NCBI GenBank assembly: GCA_025716815.1
Contig: JAIXMN010000038.1
Coordinates: 124,001 to 188,000 of the forward strand
Direction of reading: 5' to 3'
From: Dichotomocladium elegans
Lineage: Eukaryota; Mucoromycota; Mucoromycetes; Mucorales; Lichtheimiaceae
DNA length: 64,000 nucleotides
The notes beneath the pieces were generated by a model that was not told the origin of the DNA, did no database searches, and saw nothing but the letters and a program-made list of their open reading frames with translations. Shown here piece after piece: positions 1-10,092 of this stretch. Both the position numbers and the translations under genes were made by a program. How positions within the stretch are numbered: position 1 is the stretch's first letter; each line of letters starts with the position of its first letter.

Positions 1-2084
1 CGGTAGTCTTTCAACTCGTTAATTCGTCGCGCGAACATGAGAGAGAATGGGGAGGAACCCAACCTCTCAGAAATGCGGCTGTTGATTTCCAGCTGTGTAC
101 TGGGAACGTAGAAATCCCAGTCTTTACCAGCACCTTGTAGTTTCTTGCGAATGACACTCAGCGTGGTTTGCACCCATCGTTCGGCAACACCATTAGCGCG
201 TGGGTGATAAGGCGTAGTAAGTCGGTGGTCAATTCCCAGATTCTCAACAAAGGTCTTCATCTTGAAGTTCTTGAATTCGCTTCCGTTATCTGACTGAATA
301 ATCTTGGGTAGTCCGAAATCGCAGAACACAGACTTAAAAACTTCAATGATGGTATCGGCCGCCTTGTCTGGTAGTGCGCGCAGTATACAAAAGCGTGTGC
401 ACACATCGACAAAGACGATAATGTAATTGTTTCCTTTGCATGAAGTGCGATGAAAGTTAATCACGTCGACTGCCCAGTGATCACCTGGTAAGTATGCGTA
501 TATTGGTCGCAAGGGATTGAAACCTCGTTTGCCAATGTTGTAACGTTGACATTGAATGCATGATCGTACGTGCTCTACCGCATCTTGGAACAAGTTTGCC
601 CAGTGGACACCATCGGCATGCAGCGATCGCACAATATGCTCTGCTCCTTCATGACCGCCCGTTAAGTGTGCCTTTTCCAACAATGCTGGACGTTCGGCCT
701 CAGGTGGACACATCGTATCTTGTGGAAATTCGAAAGGCTTGATGACGAATACACGTTTGTTGGACGGATTTTTCTTTGCTGACCATATAATAGGAACATC
801 ACCCCCCTCCAGCTGGTCGGCAGGGGCGAACAAGCGAGAAAGGTTATCGGGCAGCACATTCTCAATACCTGGTAGATGAATCACTTGGAAGGAATAATCG
901 AGAAGAGTATCTAACCAGTTAATCATCATAGGATTAGCAATCTTCTGGGTATGTAGGTATGTCAGCGCTTTATGATCGGTGTATAGGGTGAATGGATTTC
1001 CCCATAGATACTGATGAAACTTCTGTAGCGCATATACAACTGCTAGCAGCTCTCGTTTGGTTGTTGAATAGTTGCGTTCGGATTTGCTGAGAGAGCGAGC
1101 CATAAACGATACATATTGCTTCACACCATCGTTCATTTGAAAGAGGACGGCGCCAATCCTGTAGTTGGATGCATCAGTAGCCACGTAAAACGGTAATGAG
1201 AGATCTGGGTATCGCAAGAGGGTACGCTCAGCTAACAGAGCTTTCAGCTTATTGAAGCAGGCAGTATGCTCGTCAGTCCAGAGCTGATTCAAAGATCCAG
1301 TGGAACGTAACGCATCGAGTGGCGCACTGATCTCAGAAACCTTTGGAATATGGTCGTGGAAATAATTGATGATCCCCATGAAACGCATTACATCCTTGCC
1401 CGTTCGTGGTATAGGCCACTGTAGGACATTGGTAAGTTTTCGTTCATCAGGGGTAATACCACTCTGCGAGATACAGAATCCAAGTAGATAAACCGATCGT
1501 TGGGCAAAATGGCACTTTGCGGGATTGAGGAGCAAATTGACGTTGGTCAGTGCTTGGATAGCCAATTGGACGTGGCGTGTATGTTCAGCCATTGTACGCG
1601 AGTGTACTACAATATCATCCACGAAGGTTTGGACAAATGGCATCTCCTTGTAAATCGACGACATCACTCTTTGGAACTTGGACGATATGGGTTTCAAACC
1701 GAAAGGACATCCGCGGAACATGTATTGGATTCCATCGTGAGTGAATGTGGTCTTGTGCTGGTCAGCTTCATTAATCTGGAATCGATGGAACGCGCTCTTG
1801 AGATCTAGCGTAGTGAATACAGCTGAACCACCTAAGGATGAAAAGATTTCCTTGATCAAAGGTAATGGATATCGGTCATCAGGAAGATACTTATTAATGT
1901 GGCGAGGATCCAGACATGGACGTTTGCCAGTCTTGTTGCCATATTCATCCTTCTTGTCGGCCAAAGTGAGAGGACTGTTCCAGCTGGAATTGACGGATGC
2001 CTTGACAATAATACCGTCTTCGAGCCAACTTTTGACAGCATCATCAACAATGGGACGTACAGCATAAGGTAAAGAGTATTGTCA
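1..2084 (-). pseudogene. Gypsy-1 Pol: RT, RNase H, integrase (behind a TGA stop, edge-truncated)
   Basis: Continues the frame of the Gag-protease ORF after the TGA at 2082-2084 and stays open, by my reading, to base 3. The RT core carries FVDDI at about 1611-1625 (the Y/F-x-D-D catalytic motif). Next come RNase H (TDASNY...TDHKALTYL), an HHCC zinc domain (HLTGGHEG...CIQCQRYN) and the integrase DDE core (AVDVINFH, SDNGSEF, GVAERW). The stop sits where Gypsy-3 has Arg in the matching 'RRQYPL' stretch, so CGA-to-TGA is the likely lesion. Without readthrough no Pol would be made from this copy. The C-terminus (chromodomain in Gypsy-3) lies beyond the window. Confidence 0.85.
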
Positions 2085-4169
2085 TTGATATGCGGATACA
2101 CCTTTGGGAGTGTCGAGATAGATGACTGACTCAGGTACCGTACAGAAAGCATCTTTTGGGATCGTTGCATTGGCCTTGATATATGGTTCGAGTGCCCTAT
2201 GGAATGCGGTTTGTTCAGACGGTGTACCTGCAGGTGAATTGTTCGGTTCGGCTTCATCTTCATATGGCACGACACGTTCATCCTTCTTGTTTAATAGTTC
2301 GTCGTCATCATCCCACCTTGTCGCAACGCCAGTCAAAGCAACACCAAGTCTTGGCAGTAAGTCTAGACCTATTATGACATCGGTGTCATCATTAATATCC
2401 ATAACTTCAAACGAATGCTTGATAGTTCGATGGTTGTAGCATATAAGAAGCGGATCGGTGGTGCCCAAACGGGGTAATTGATCATTTTTTCCAGCGTATA
2501 GGATGAGTCCTGAAGCGTCATTGATAACCCAGTTGTTTTTTAAGCAAATATCTTTATTAAGAACTGACATTTCCGCTCCAGTGTTGAGGAGACCCAAGAG
2601 ACGCTCACTCTGTATGAGGATAGGAGTTGTCAGCCTTAAAGAATCGCTTTGGGTATTCAACGCATTCAAACGCAATCGCTTACCAGACGAATGTTTAGCC
2701 AGTTCCAGACAGGCATCGGCATCAAGCTCCATGAGCTCGAGCTCCTCGTCGGCGGGGTGCTTCTTTTCGGCAACCTGTCGAGCAGGGCATGAATCGGCAG
2801 TGGTGGTCTTGTTGAGGGTTAGGCGGTTAAGCCTCTTGCGCTCCCTCTTCTCCTTCATCGCGATCTTGTACTCCTCGCAGCGATGGCCCTTGCTCCAGTC
2901 CTTCTTGCAATAGATGCAGTGGCTTTCCTTGATGGCACGCTGCTCTTCGGTGAGTTCCTTGGCAGGTTTTGGCTTGGGCTGGGGGGACTTGCTTCGCCGA
3001 CGGCGCTCTGAACGTTCACGACGTTCGTGACGCCAATCGTGTCCATCGCGGCGGAAGGAACGGTTTCTCGATCGTCGATCGGAATAGCGGTGGTGGTGGT
3101 GCTTGGCAGGGTCGTCACGTTGGGCACGCGAACTACGATTGCGAGTGCGGATCTCCGTCGCCTGGACCAGTACGCCAAGTCGGACAACCTCCTCAACGCA
3201 TTGGGGTCGACGGGAGCCATGCTGGCCATGCCACGCAACTTGAACGTCCTGCTGGAAGTCGGCTTCCAGGGAAAACAAGAAACGCATCGCCATATTCTCG
3301 TCGTCCTTGATGCCAGCCTTCTTCATCGCGTCTTGGTACTCGTCACCATAGTCGAGGATATTTGCCCCATGGGGCATCTCCATCGTGAACACCTTGGTGG
3401 CAGCAGACAGCAAACGGCTCGTACCATGGAAACGGTCAGCGAACACTCGGCAAACCTGTGACCAATCATATCCTTTGTTAGCAACGTAAGAATCAAACCA
3501 GTTACTCAGGTTGGTGGGCATAGCAAGCGCGAGCCAGCGCTGCCAGTCGTGGTCCACATCCACCTCACCAGCCTCAAGAACGAGCTGGAAGCGGCGGAGG
3601 AACTCTTCCACTGAGCTGAACACCTTTTGGCCGGGGTCGGACAGGGTCAATCCCTGCACCTGGAACAGAGGGATGTCGCGAATGCTGACGCGGCCACTCC
3701 TGGAAGGAATGGACCTCACACACTCATTGACAGATGACACACCAAAAGAAGTGCAAACGGAATCCGTGGCATGGACAGCTGGCTTGTCAGGTCGAAGACC
3801 AGCAATGGGCACAGGCTGCAACGCGGCAATGATCGCCTTCTGGTCATTGACCAAGCGACACGTCAACGCAATACGCCTGGAAATCGCCTCGATCGCCTCT
3901 GCGTCCTGGGCCTGGTACGCCTTGTTTTGCTCCACACACAGCTCCTGGAGCTCGGCCTGCTTCTGCGCCAGAAGCGCGGCGACAGCAGCCAAAGCATCGG
4001 CGGGTTGTTGGGGAGTTTGTTGCACTTGCGTGCGCTCACCCATGCTCACATCATCGTCGGCAACGCCGGGAAAGGAATCGACCTCAGGGTCGTGGACAGG
4101 GGGAACCAGAGAACCTTGGACGGTGGTGGCGGCAGTTGGCAACTCGGTAGTGTTGTTGAGAGTATTCAT
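2082..4169 (-). CDS. Gypsy-1 Gag-protease region (695 codons to in-frame TGA)
   Basis: Starts at the ATG just inside the 5' LTR. Residues about 165-330 resemble a retrotransposon Gag (capsid) domain; about 345-400 is Arg/Ser-rich; a zinc knuckle CIYCKKDWSKGHRC (CX2CX7HXC) follows near residue 417; a retropepsin-like segment LLNTGAEMSVLN lies near residue 530. The catalytic motif should be D-T/S-G, but the codon at 2583-2585 reads Asn (AAC). One CpG transition (GAC to AAC in a CTCGAC context) would explain it, so the protease is probably dead. The frame ends in TGA at 2082-2084 and continues in the same frame into reverse transcriptase, so this was one Gag-Pol frame. Family assignment is firm; residue positions are approximate. 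Confidence 0.85.
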   Translation of the reverse strand: MNTLNNTTELPTAATTVQGSLVPPVHDPEVDSFPGVADDDVSMGERTQVQQTPQQPADALAAVAALLAQKQAELQELCVEQNKAYQAQDAEAIEAISRRIALTCRLVNDQKAIIAALQPVPIAGLRPDKPAVHATDSVCTSFGVSSVNECVRSIPSRSGRVSIRDIPLFQVQGLTLSDPGQKVFSSVEEFLRRFQLVLEAGEVDVDHDWQRWLALAMPTNLSNWFDSYVANKGYDWSQVCRVFADRFHGTSRLLSAATKVFTMEMPHGANILDYGDEYQDAMKKAGIKDDENMAMRFLFSLEADFQQDVQVAWHGQHGSRRPQCVEEVVRLGVLVQATEIRTRNRSSRAQRDDPAKHHHHRYSDRRSRNRSFRRDGHDWRHERRERSERRRRSKSPQPKPKPAKELTEEQRAIKESHCIYCKKDWSKGHRCEEYKIAMKEKRERKRLNRLTLNKTTTADSCPARQVAEKKHPADEELELMELDADACLELAKHSSGKRLRLNALNTQSDSLRLTTPILIQSERLLGLLNTGAEMSVLNKDICLKNNWVINDASGLILYAGKNDQLPRLGTTDPLLICYNHRTIKHSFEVMDINDDTDVIIGLDLLPRLGVALTGVATRWDDDDELLNKKDERVVPYEDEAEPNNSPAGTPSEQTAFHRALEPYIKANATIPKDAFCTVPESVIYLDTPKGVSAYQ

Positions 4170-4178
4170 TGTAAAAAA

Positions 4179-4561
4179 TGTGGCAAATAAGGTTTGTAGA
4201 GACTGTCAAAGTACAATGAGACTCTTGGAGGTGTTTTTTAATAGAAAGAAAATTTCTTCTCCTGTTTACTCCTACACTACATAGTTGTTTATATATTGTT
4301 ATGGGTAAAATAGATTCCACCCGATTGACATGGGTCAATTGTCCTGGAAATTTCCATAAGAGGAGTTGTTGGGGTGCGGTACTTCACAAGTCATAGAAAA
4401 ACTTTTCGTTCGTTCCTGTAGCTGAATCCCAGACCATCCTCACGTCGGTAAAACCTCAAAAAAACCCAGTGGGAAAAAATAGAGGAGAAAAGACTGTGGA
4501 TATGGATCTAGTGGCTATGTATGATCGTGTTTCTGTATTGCGGTTGTTCCAGTTCTTTACA
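4179..4561 (-). repeat. Probable 5' LTR of Gypsy-1
   Basis: Begins TGTGG on the plus strand directly after an A-run, exactly as the proven LTR of Gypsy-3 does at 62148, and ends near ...TTTACA before Helitron homology starts. On the minus strand it contains a TATA-like CAATATATAAAC (around 4290). Length is close to the Gypsy-3 LTRs. No second copy is visible to confirm either edge. Confidence 0.5.
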
Positions 4562-7500
4562 TCATTGCCATGGATATTCACTTCATTGGTGCTCTTGCAA
4601 TCACCTATGCGACAAACCCTCAATTTGGGATGTGTTGCAGGAGTGGAAACATTCAGCTTGTTACACCACGCCCACCTTCAGAGGAGATCATCATGCTTCT
4701 GACTGGAGTTGATGATGTGAGCAAAGAGTTTCGGAGATGCATTCGCGCCTACAACAGCGCCTTTTCCTTCACCTCTATCGAAGCTAATTTTGATCATTGG
4801 CTGGCTGACGGATCGAATGGCGTTCCAACCTTTCGGATCAATGGCGCTATGTACCATCAGATAGGGTCATTACGGGCATCCACTGACGATAGGCCTGTGT
4901 TCTCCCAAATCTATTTTGCTGATACAGAAGAGCAACTGGCAAGAAGAACATCCATGTTTATGGGGCTGAACCGAGAAACGATTGAGACTCTCCAGCGTGT
5001 GATGGAGCACGACAACCCTTTCGCACAGCACTATATGTCGGCCGCAGAGCGTTTCAAAGATCAGCCTGTCAGATCTCTGCAAGCATTCATTCGTCCAGCA
5101 TACCAGATGGGTAGGCGCTATGATCCACAGTCTTCAGCAGAGATTGCAGCATTGGTTATCAAACAGTCAGTGGATGGGACTGTTCAACCTCATGACATTG
5201 TTCTTGCCAATCGTTTGTCAGGTGACCTCAAGCAGATTAGCTCCCTTCATCCGGCATACATACCCCTTCATTACGTGCTTATGCGTCCTTTTGGAGAAGA
5301 AGAATGGTATCCTGACCTGTGGAGCCAATCCGTCCAAGGTGCACATGTGAAGGTCACTCTGCGAGCTTATACGGCTTATATGCTCATGCTTCGTCAAGGC
5401 GCCAGGCAAATATATGATCATCATTTCGGCAGGCTTTTCCAACAATTGTTGGTGGATAACTATGCACGCATTGAGAGCGCCCAACTTGACTACCTCCGCC
5501 GCAACCAAGACGACCTTCGCAGGGAGGTGTACAGCGGCATTGGAGATGACGTCGATCCGCAACAGGTGGGGCAGCGGGTAATCCTACCCTCAAGTTTTAC
5601 TGGTGGGCCCCGATATATGAAGCAGATGGAACAAGATGCCTACGCAATTATGCGCGAAAGGGGTAATCCGTCCCTCTTCATAACATTCACATGTAATCCG
5701 CAATGGCCAGAAATCACGCGAGAGCTTCTTCCAGGCCAGAAAGCCCATGATCGCCCTGACCTTTGTTCTCGGGTCTTTTATATAAATATGAAGGAGCTCA
5801 TTAAGCATATCACCGACGATGGATGCTTTGGTCAAGTGACTGGATATGTGGCAACTGTGGAATTCCAGAAACGCGGCTTGCCACACATCCATATGATTTT
5901 CATCCTTGCTGAACAAGACCGACCAAACAGGGTATCGGACTGGGATCGTTTCGTTTGTGCAGAGCTACCAGATGAGGTCACTCAACCAGAGCTTTTCCAT
6001 ACAGTAAAGGCCACAATGATCCATGGACCTTGCGGACAGTACAGACCTGGCCAACCATGCTGTTCGAAAACCGGGAAATGCGAGAAGATGTTCCCAAAAA
6101 GCTTCTGTGCTGAGACACGTAAGAGCAGTGATGGGTACCCTATCTACCGCAGACGTATGAACATGGCCAGAGGATATACATTTCCCAACCTTGATATTCC
6201 TGTGGACAATACTTGGGTCGTTCCTTACAACCCATACCTCTCCTACAAGTATAATGCACATATCAACGTTGAGATTTGTACAACGTCCAGGGCGATCAAG
6301 TATCTTTGCAAGTACATAACAAAAGGTTCTGATCGAGCATTGGTGGAGATTACCCAAGACCAGAGACCTGCCTCTGCCTCTGCCTCTGCCTCTGCCTCTG
6401 CCTCTGCCTCTGCCTCTGCCTCTGCCTCTGCCTCTGCCTCTGCTTCTGCCGTCTCTGCCGCCTCCGATTCTGCGTCTGCTTCTTCAATTCCCGCTTCACA
6501 TGATGTAGATGAGATTCTTCAATACCAAAATGCAAGGTATATTGGACCAAGCGAAGCATTCTGGTGGATAGTCGAAAATGAGATCCACATGCATTACCCG
6601 TCAGTTTACCGTTTGGATATTCACTTGCCAGATCAGCAATACGTGACATACCGGGACTCAATGAGCGCTCAAGAGCTTGCTGAAGCACGACGAACAGCCA
6701 GCACGGGGACAAAACTTCTTGGGTTCTTTGCTCTCTGCTCCCAAGATGAATTTGCCCGAACTCTTAAATATATGGATGTCCCTCGATATTACACCTGGAA
6801 TTCCAGTATCCGCGAATGGAGAAGAAGAGTCCAGCCGCCATTTGCGGATGTAGTGCCTCGGATTTATTTCGCGTCCCTCTCAAATATGCCACTATATTGC
6901 CTACGCTTGCTCTTGCTGAACGTCCATGGTCCAACAAGCTTTGTGGCACTACGTACAACCGATGACGGCATTGTACATCCTACCTTTGAAGCAGCAGCAG
7001 TCGCACGAGACCTTTTGGAGTCGGACGAGGAATGGGACCGCAGCATGGCTGAGTCGTCACTAACTGCACCAGCATCACTGCTTCGTGGTCTCTTCTGCAT
7101 CATCCTTACCAATTGCTCGCCAGCAAATCCTCTTGAATTATGGAAGAACCATCGCGAGAGGATGGCAGACGACTACTTTTTCGAGTTTCGCCGCCTTCAT
7201 CGTTTGCCAAATGACCACGAACTACAGCTAGATGACATCGAACGCATTTACCAGAGAACACTTGGTGATATCGATTCACGTCTCCAGGCAACAGGCCACC
7301 GCTTATCCGACTTTCCTTCCTTACCCCAGGAATCTCGGATAACTCTAGGTGAGGATATTCCACGTGATGAAGCCCTTACGCATAGTGAGCGTCGCCATTA
7401 TGATCCCGAGGAACAGGCCTTGATCAACGCTGAGTTGGTCCGTATGCTCAACACTGACCAGCGAGCCGCTTATGACACCATCACCTCTGCAATTCAAGAG

Positions 7501-8548
7501 CAGCAGGTCGATCCTTCCGTTCCTCGCCTCTTCTTCCTTGATGGCCCAGGTGGCACTGGAAAGTCACAGGTATTCAAAGCACTCCTCAGCCATGTTCGTT
7601 CCCAGCACGCGATCGCGATACCTGTTGCATCCTCTGGAATTGCTGCAATTTTACTACCCGGTGGTCGGACTGCACACAGCCGCTTCAAAGTTCCTTTAAA
7701 TGCTGACGAGACCAGCGTGTGTTTCATAAGTCGTGGTAGTCCTCTTGCACATCTCATTCAGCATGCATCCCTGATTGTCTGGGATGAGGCAGTCATGTGC
7801 TGCAAGGACAACTTCGAGGCAGTAAATCGCACGCTGAAGGATATCATGGGCGCTGTTAACCCTGCCTGCGAGCATGTTCCTTTCGGCGGCAAGGTGGTGG
7901 TCTTCGGTGGAGATTTTCGGCGGTTGCTTCCTGTTGTCCGGAACAGCATCCGCCCAGAGATAACGTCTGCGATCATACAAGCTGCTTCTTTTTGGCCTTC
8001 AGTTCGTGTGCTTCGCTTAACGATAAACATGCGGGTCCGTAACGCTGGACCTGGGGCTGCCGCCTTTGCGGAACAACTTCTGGCTATAGGTGATGGCCGC
8101 CCGCCTTATAGCCAAACTGTCGCGATCCCCCCGCAATGGCGCATAGGATCGGATGACATCACTGAGCTGATCCACGAGATCTACCCTCGAATTCATGTTC
8201 CAAACCTGCAACCAGAGGACTTCAGTGACTGTGCCATTCTTGCGACTACCAACGACGATGTTGATGCCATCAACAAAGCCGCAATCCAGATGTTGCCGGG
8301 TGACACCAGAACATACAACTCAGTGGATCATATTGCAGACGCTGACGACCTTGATGCAGCCAATGCGCGATATCCCGTTGAGTTCCTTCGCAGTCTGACG
8401 TGCCCAGGAATTCCTCCGCATTGTCTTGACTTGAAGCTCGGAATGCCCTTGGTTCTGCTCCGCAATCTCGATCCTGATGCGGGGCTCTGCAATGGAACGA
8501 AGCTTTTTGTTGTAGGTCTCCTAAACCAATGCATTGTTGTCAGGCGTA
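4562..8548 (+). pseudogene. Helitron-1 Rep-helicase, truncated at both ends
   Basis: A long open frame (ATG at 4570, 1396 codons) closely parallels the Rep-helicase at 15218-19750. Visible parts: the Rep HUH motif LPHIHMIF near residue 438; the tyrosine motif KYLCKYITKG (two Tyr five apart) near residue 580; a Ser-Ala tract; and a Pif1-like helicase with Walker A GPGGTGKSQ near residue 991, Walker B LIVWDEAVM, GGDFRRLLPV and NMRVRN. Homology to the intact copy begins at the Gypsy-1 LTR, so the N-terminal zinc knuckles are gone. It stops at the MITE at 8549 just after LCNGTKL, so the last helicase motifs (HKAQGQT, YVALSRA in Helitron-2) are missing. The final ~70 codons of the frame are MITE sequence. 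Not functional as it stands. Confidence 0.88.
6361..6450 (+). repeat. Hexanucleotide repeat (TGCCTC)n coding Ser-Ala
   Basis: About 14 tandem copies of a 6-bp unit lie in frame in Helitron-1, encoding an alternating Ser-Ala tract between the Rep and helicase domains. Helitron-2 has only about three units at the matching place (around 17321-17341), so the tract length varies between copies. Confidence 0.95.
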
Positions 8549-8913
8549 CAGGATTTTCAAGAAGAACTTTGCCACAAATTTTAGTTGTTCATATAGACAG
8601 TCTAGGTTTTTCGTTTTTTTTGCTTCAAAATCGAATACATATTTTAGTATTTTGTTTCTCTTCTTCCTTTGAAATTAGAATGAAACATAAATGGTTGGCC
8701 TCCCAAAACTATTCTGGTGTAAAAAGAGGAGAAGGAAGACTCATCTATAGCCTTGATTGAAATGTTCTTGCTGCTATTGCCTTTTAATTTGACAAAAGGG
8801 TAGCAACGAAATACTAAAATTTGTATTCGAATTTGAAGCCAAAAAAAACGAAAAACCTAGACCGTCTATATGAACAACTAAAATTTGTGGCAAAGTTCTT
8901 CTTGAAAATCCTG
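8549..8913. mobile_element. MITE copy A, 365 bp, TA target duplication
   Basis: Terminal inverted repeats of about 110 bp start CAGGATTTTCAAGAAG and end with the complement. TA flanks each side (8547-8548, 8914-8915). No transposase frame. Size and TA duplication fit a mariner/Tc1-type non-autonomous element. Other copies are at 13069 and 60214 (each also 365 bp), with fragments at 52083 and 56233. The two flanks are not continuous Helitron sequence: left is the helicase C-terminal part, right restarts in the Rep region. Confidence 0.9.
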
Positions 8914-8915
8914 TA

Positions 8916-9367
8916 TACATGTCTGCTGCGGAGCGTTTCAAAGATCAACCTATCAGATCTCTACAGGCTTTTATTCGCCCAGCGCACCAAATGGGGAGGC
9001 GCTATGACCCACAGTCTTCACCTGAGGTCGCAGCTTTGATTGTTGAGCAGTCAGTGGATGGGACTGTTTAGCCGCACGATATTATTCTGGAAGATCGGAG
9101 ATCAGGTGCTCTCCGAAGGGTCAGCTCTCTGCATTCAGCGTACATCCCGCTGCATTATGTACTCATGCATCCATTTGGGGAAGAAGGATGGTACCCCGAT
9201 CTGTGGAGCCAGCCATCCCAGGGTGCACCTGTGAAAGTCACTCTGCGAGCATATTCGGCGTATATGCTCATGGTTTGTCAAGGCCCCGGGCAAACATTCG
9301 ACCATCATTTCGGCAGGCTTTTCCAACAATTGTTGGTGGATAACTTCGCACAGATTGAGAGTGCTCG
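8916..9367 (+). pseudogene. Helitron Rep fragment
   Basis: Translates as the segment MSAAERFKDQPIRS... to ...FQQLLVDNFAQIES, matching about residues 155-300 of Helitron-1, upstream of the HUH motif. An in-frame TAG at about 9069 replaces the Gln of 'TVQPHD' (CAG to TAG). It is cut on the left by the MITE and on the right by the hAT end at 9368. It belongs either to a second Helitron or to a rearranged part of the same one. Confidence 0.85.
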
Positions 9368-10092
9368 TAGGGTTTCTCATTGACGGATCTGGATCAGATT
9401 GGATCCAATCCGGATCCACACCGCAGATCGAATTGCTCACACCAGATCCGATCCATTTGCTAAACGGATTGCAAATTGCAATCTGGATCCACACCGCTTC
9501 AATCCGTCCCAATCCGTCCCAATCCGTGATCCGTAATGCTGAAATGAGGAGATTTATTAAAACACATCAATAGAGCGAAATTGGAAAGAATATGGCCATT
9601 CGGCAATACTGTCAGAACGGAGAAAGGTGAAAACCGAAGTTGATTTTAAGATGACATTAGCAGTTGTAGCAAAAAATTAAGCGTCAAAGAACAGAAAATC
9701 CCAATAGGAATTAAAAGAGTTGGAGGGTTTGATCCATAGAAGGCAAAGTGGTATAATTGCTGACGCGGGAGCCATTTGGAATGCTTCTAATGTCTGGCAG
9801 AATGGCTTCAGACTAGGTAGTTATGCCTATGGTTGTGGCTGGGTGACGGTCACAAGCTGAACAATTTAATTTTGCACCCATGCCCACCACATTTCAAAGC
9901 TGGTCTGCCTTCAGTGAAACCGCATACGTAATTGTACTGCGAAACCAGCAACAAAGTATTATTAATCGATGTTAATTGCTGCAATTACAGCGACGCGAAA
10001 GCTTTTTTTATTTATTTACGAGACTCATGCTTAAGGTGACATCTTTCTAGCATAAACAATCTTCTTTTAGTTTGCCGCCTGCTAAAGCCCAT

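Larger units (their letters stand above)
1..4561 (-). mobile_element. Gypsy-1: Ty3/Gypsy LTR retrotransposon, 3' part beyond window
   Basis: Reading on the minus strand from a 5' LTR (about 4179-4561) into gag-protease and then RT-RNase H-integrase, which runs off the left edge. The order PR-RT-RH-IN places it in Ty3/Gypsy. It is the same broad lineage as the element at 56406-62530: both have a short leader with a T-run between LTR and gag and one long gag-pol frame. The LTR's right end adjoins Helitron coding sequence near 4562, so the element appears to have inserted into a Helitron; the other Helitron half would be outside the window. The outer LTR edge is a guess (TG...CA, about 383 bp, like the 383-385 bp LTRs of Gypsy-3), because the second LTR is not visible. 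Confidence 0.85.

Noticed and set aside
2122..4284. Long plus-strand frames opposite Gypsy-1 gag (for example 3511-4284, 257 codons)
   Set aside because: Antisense shadows of a well-supported Gag frame with no domain of their own.
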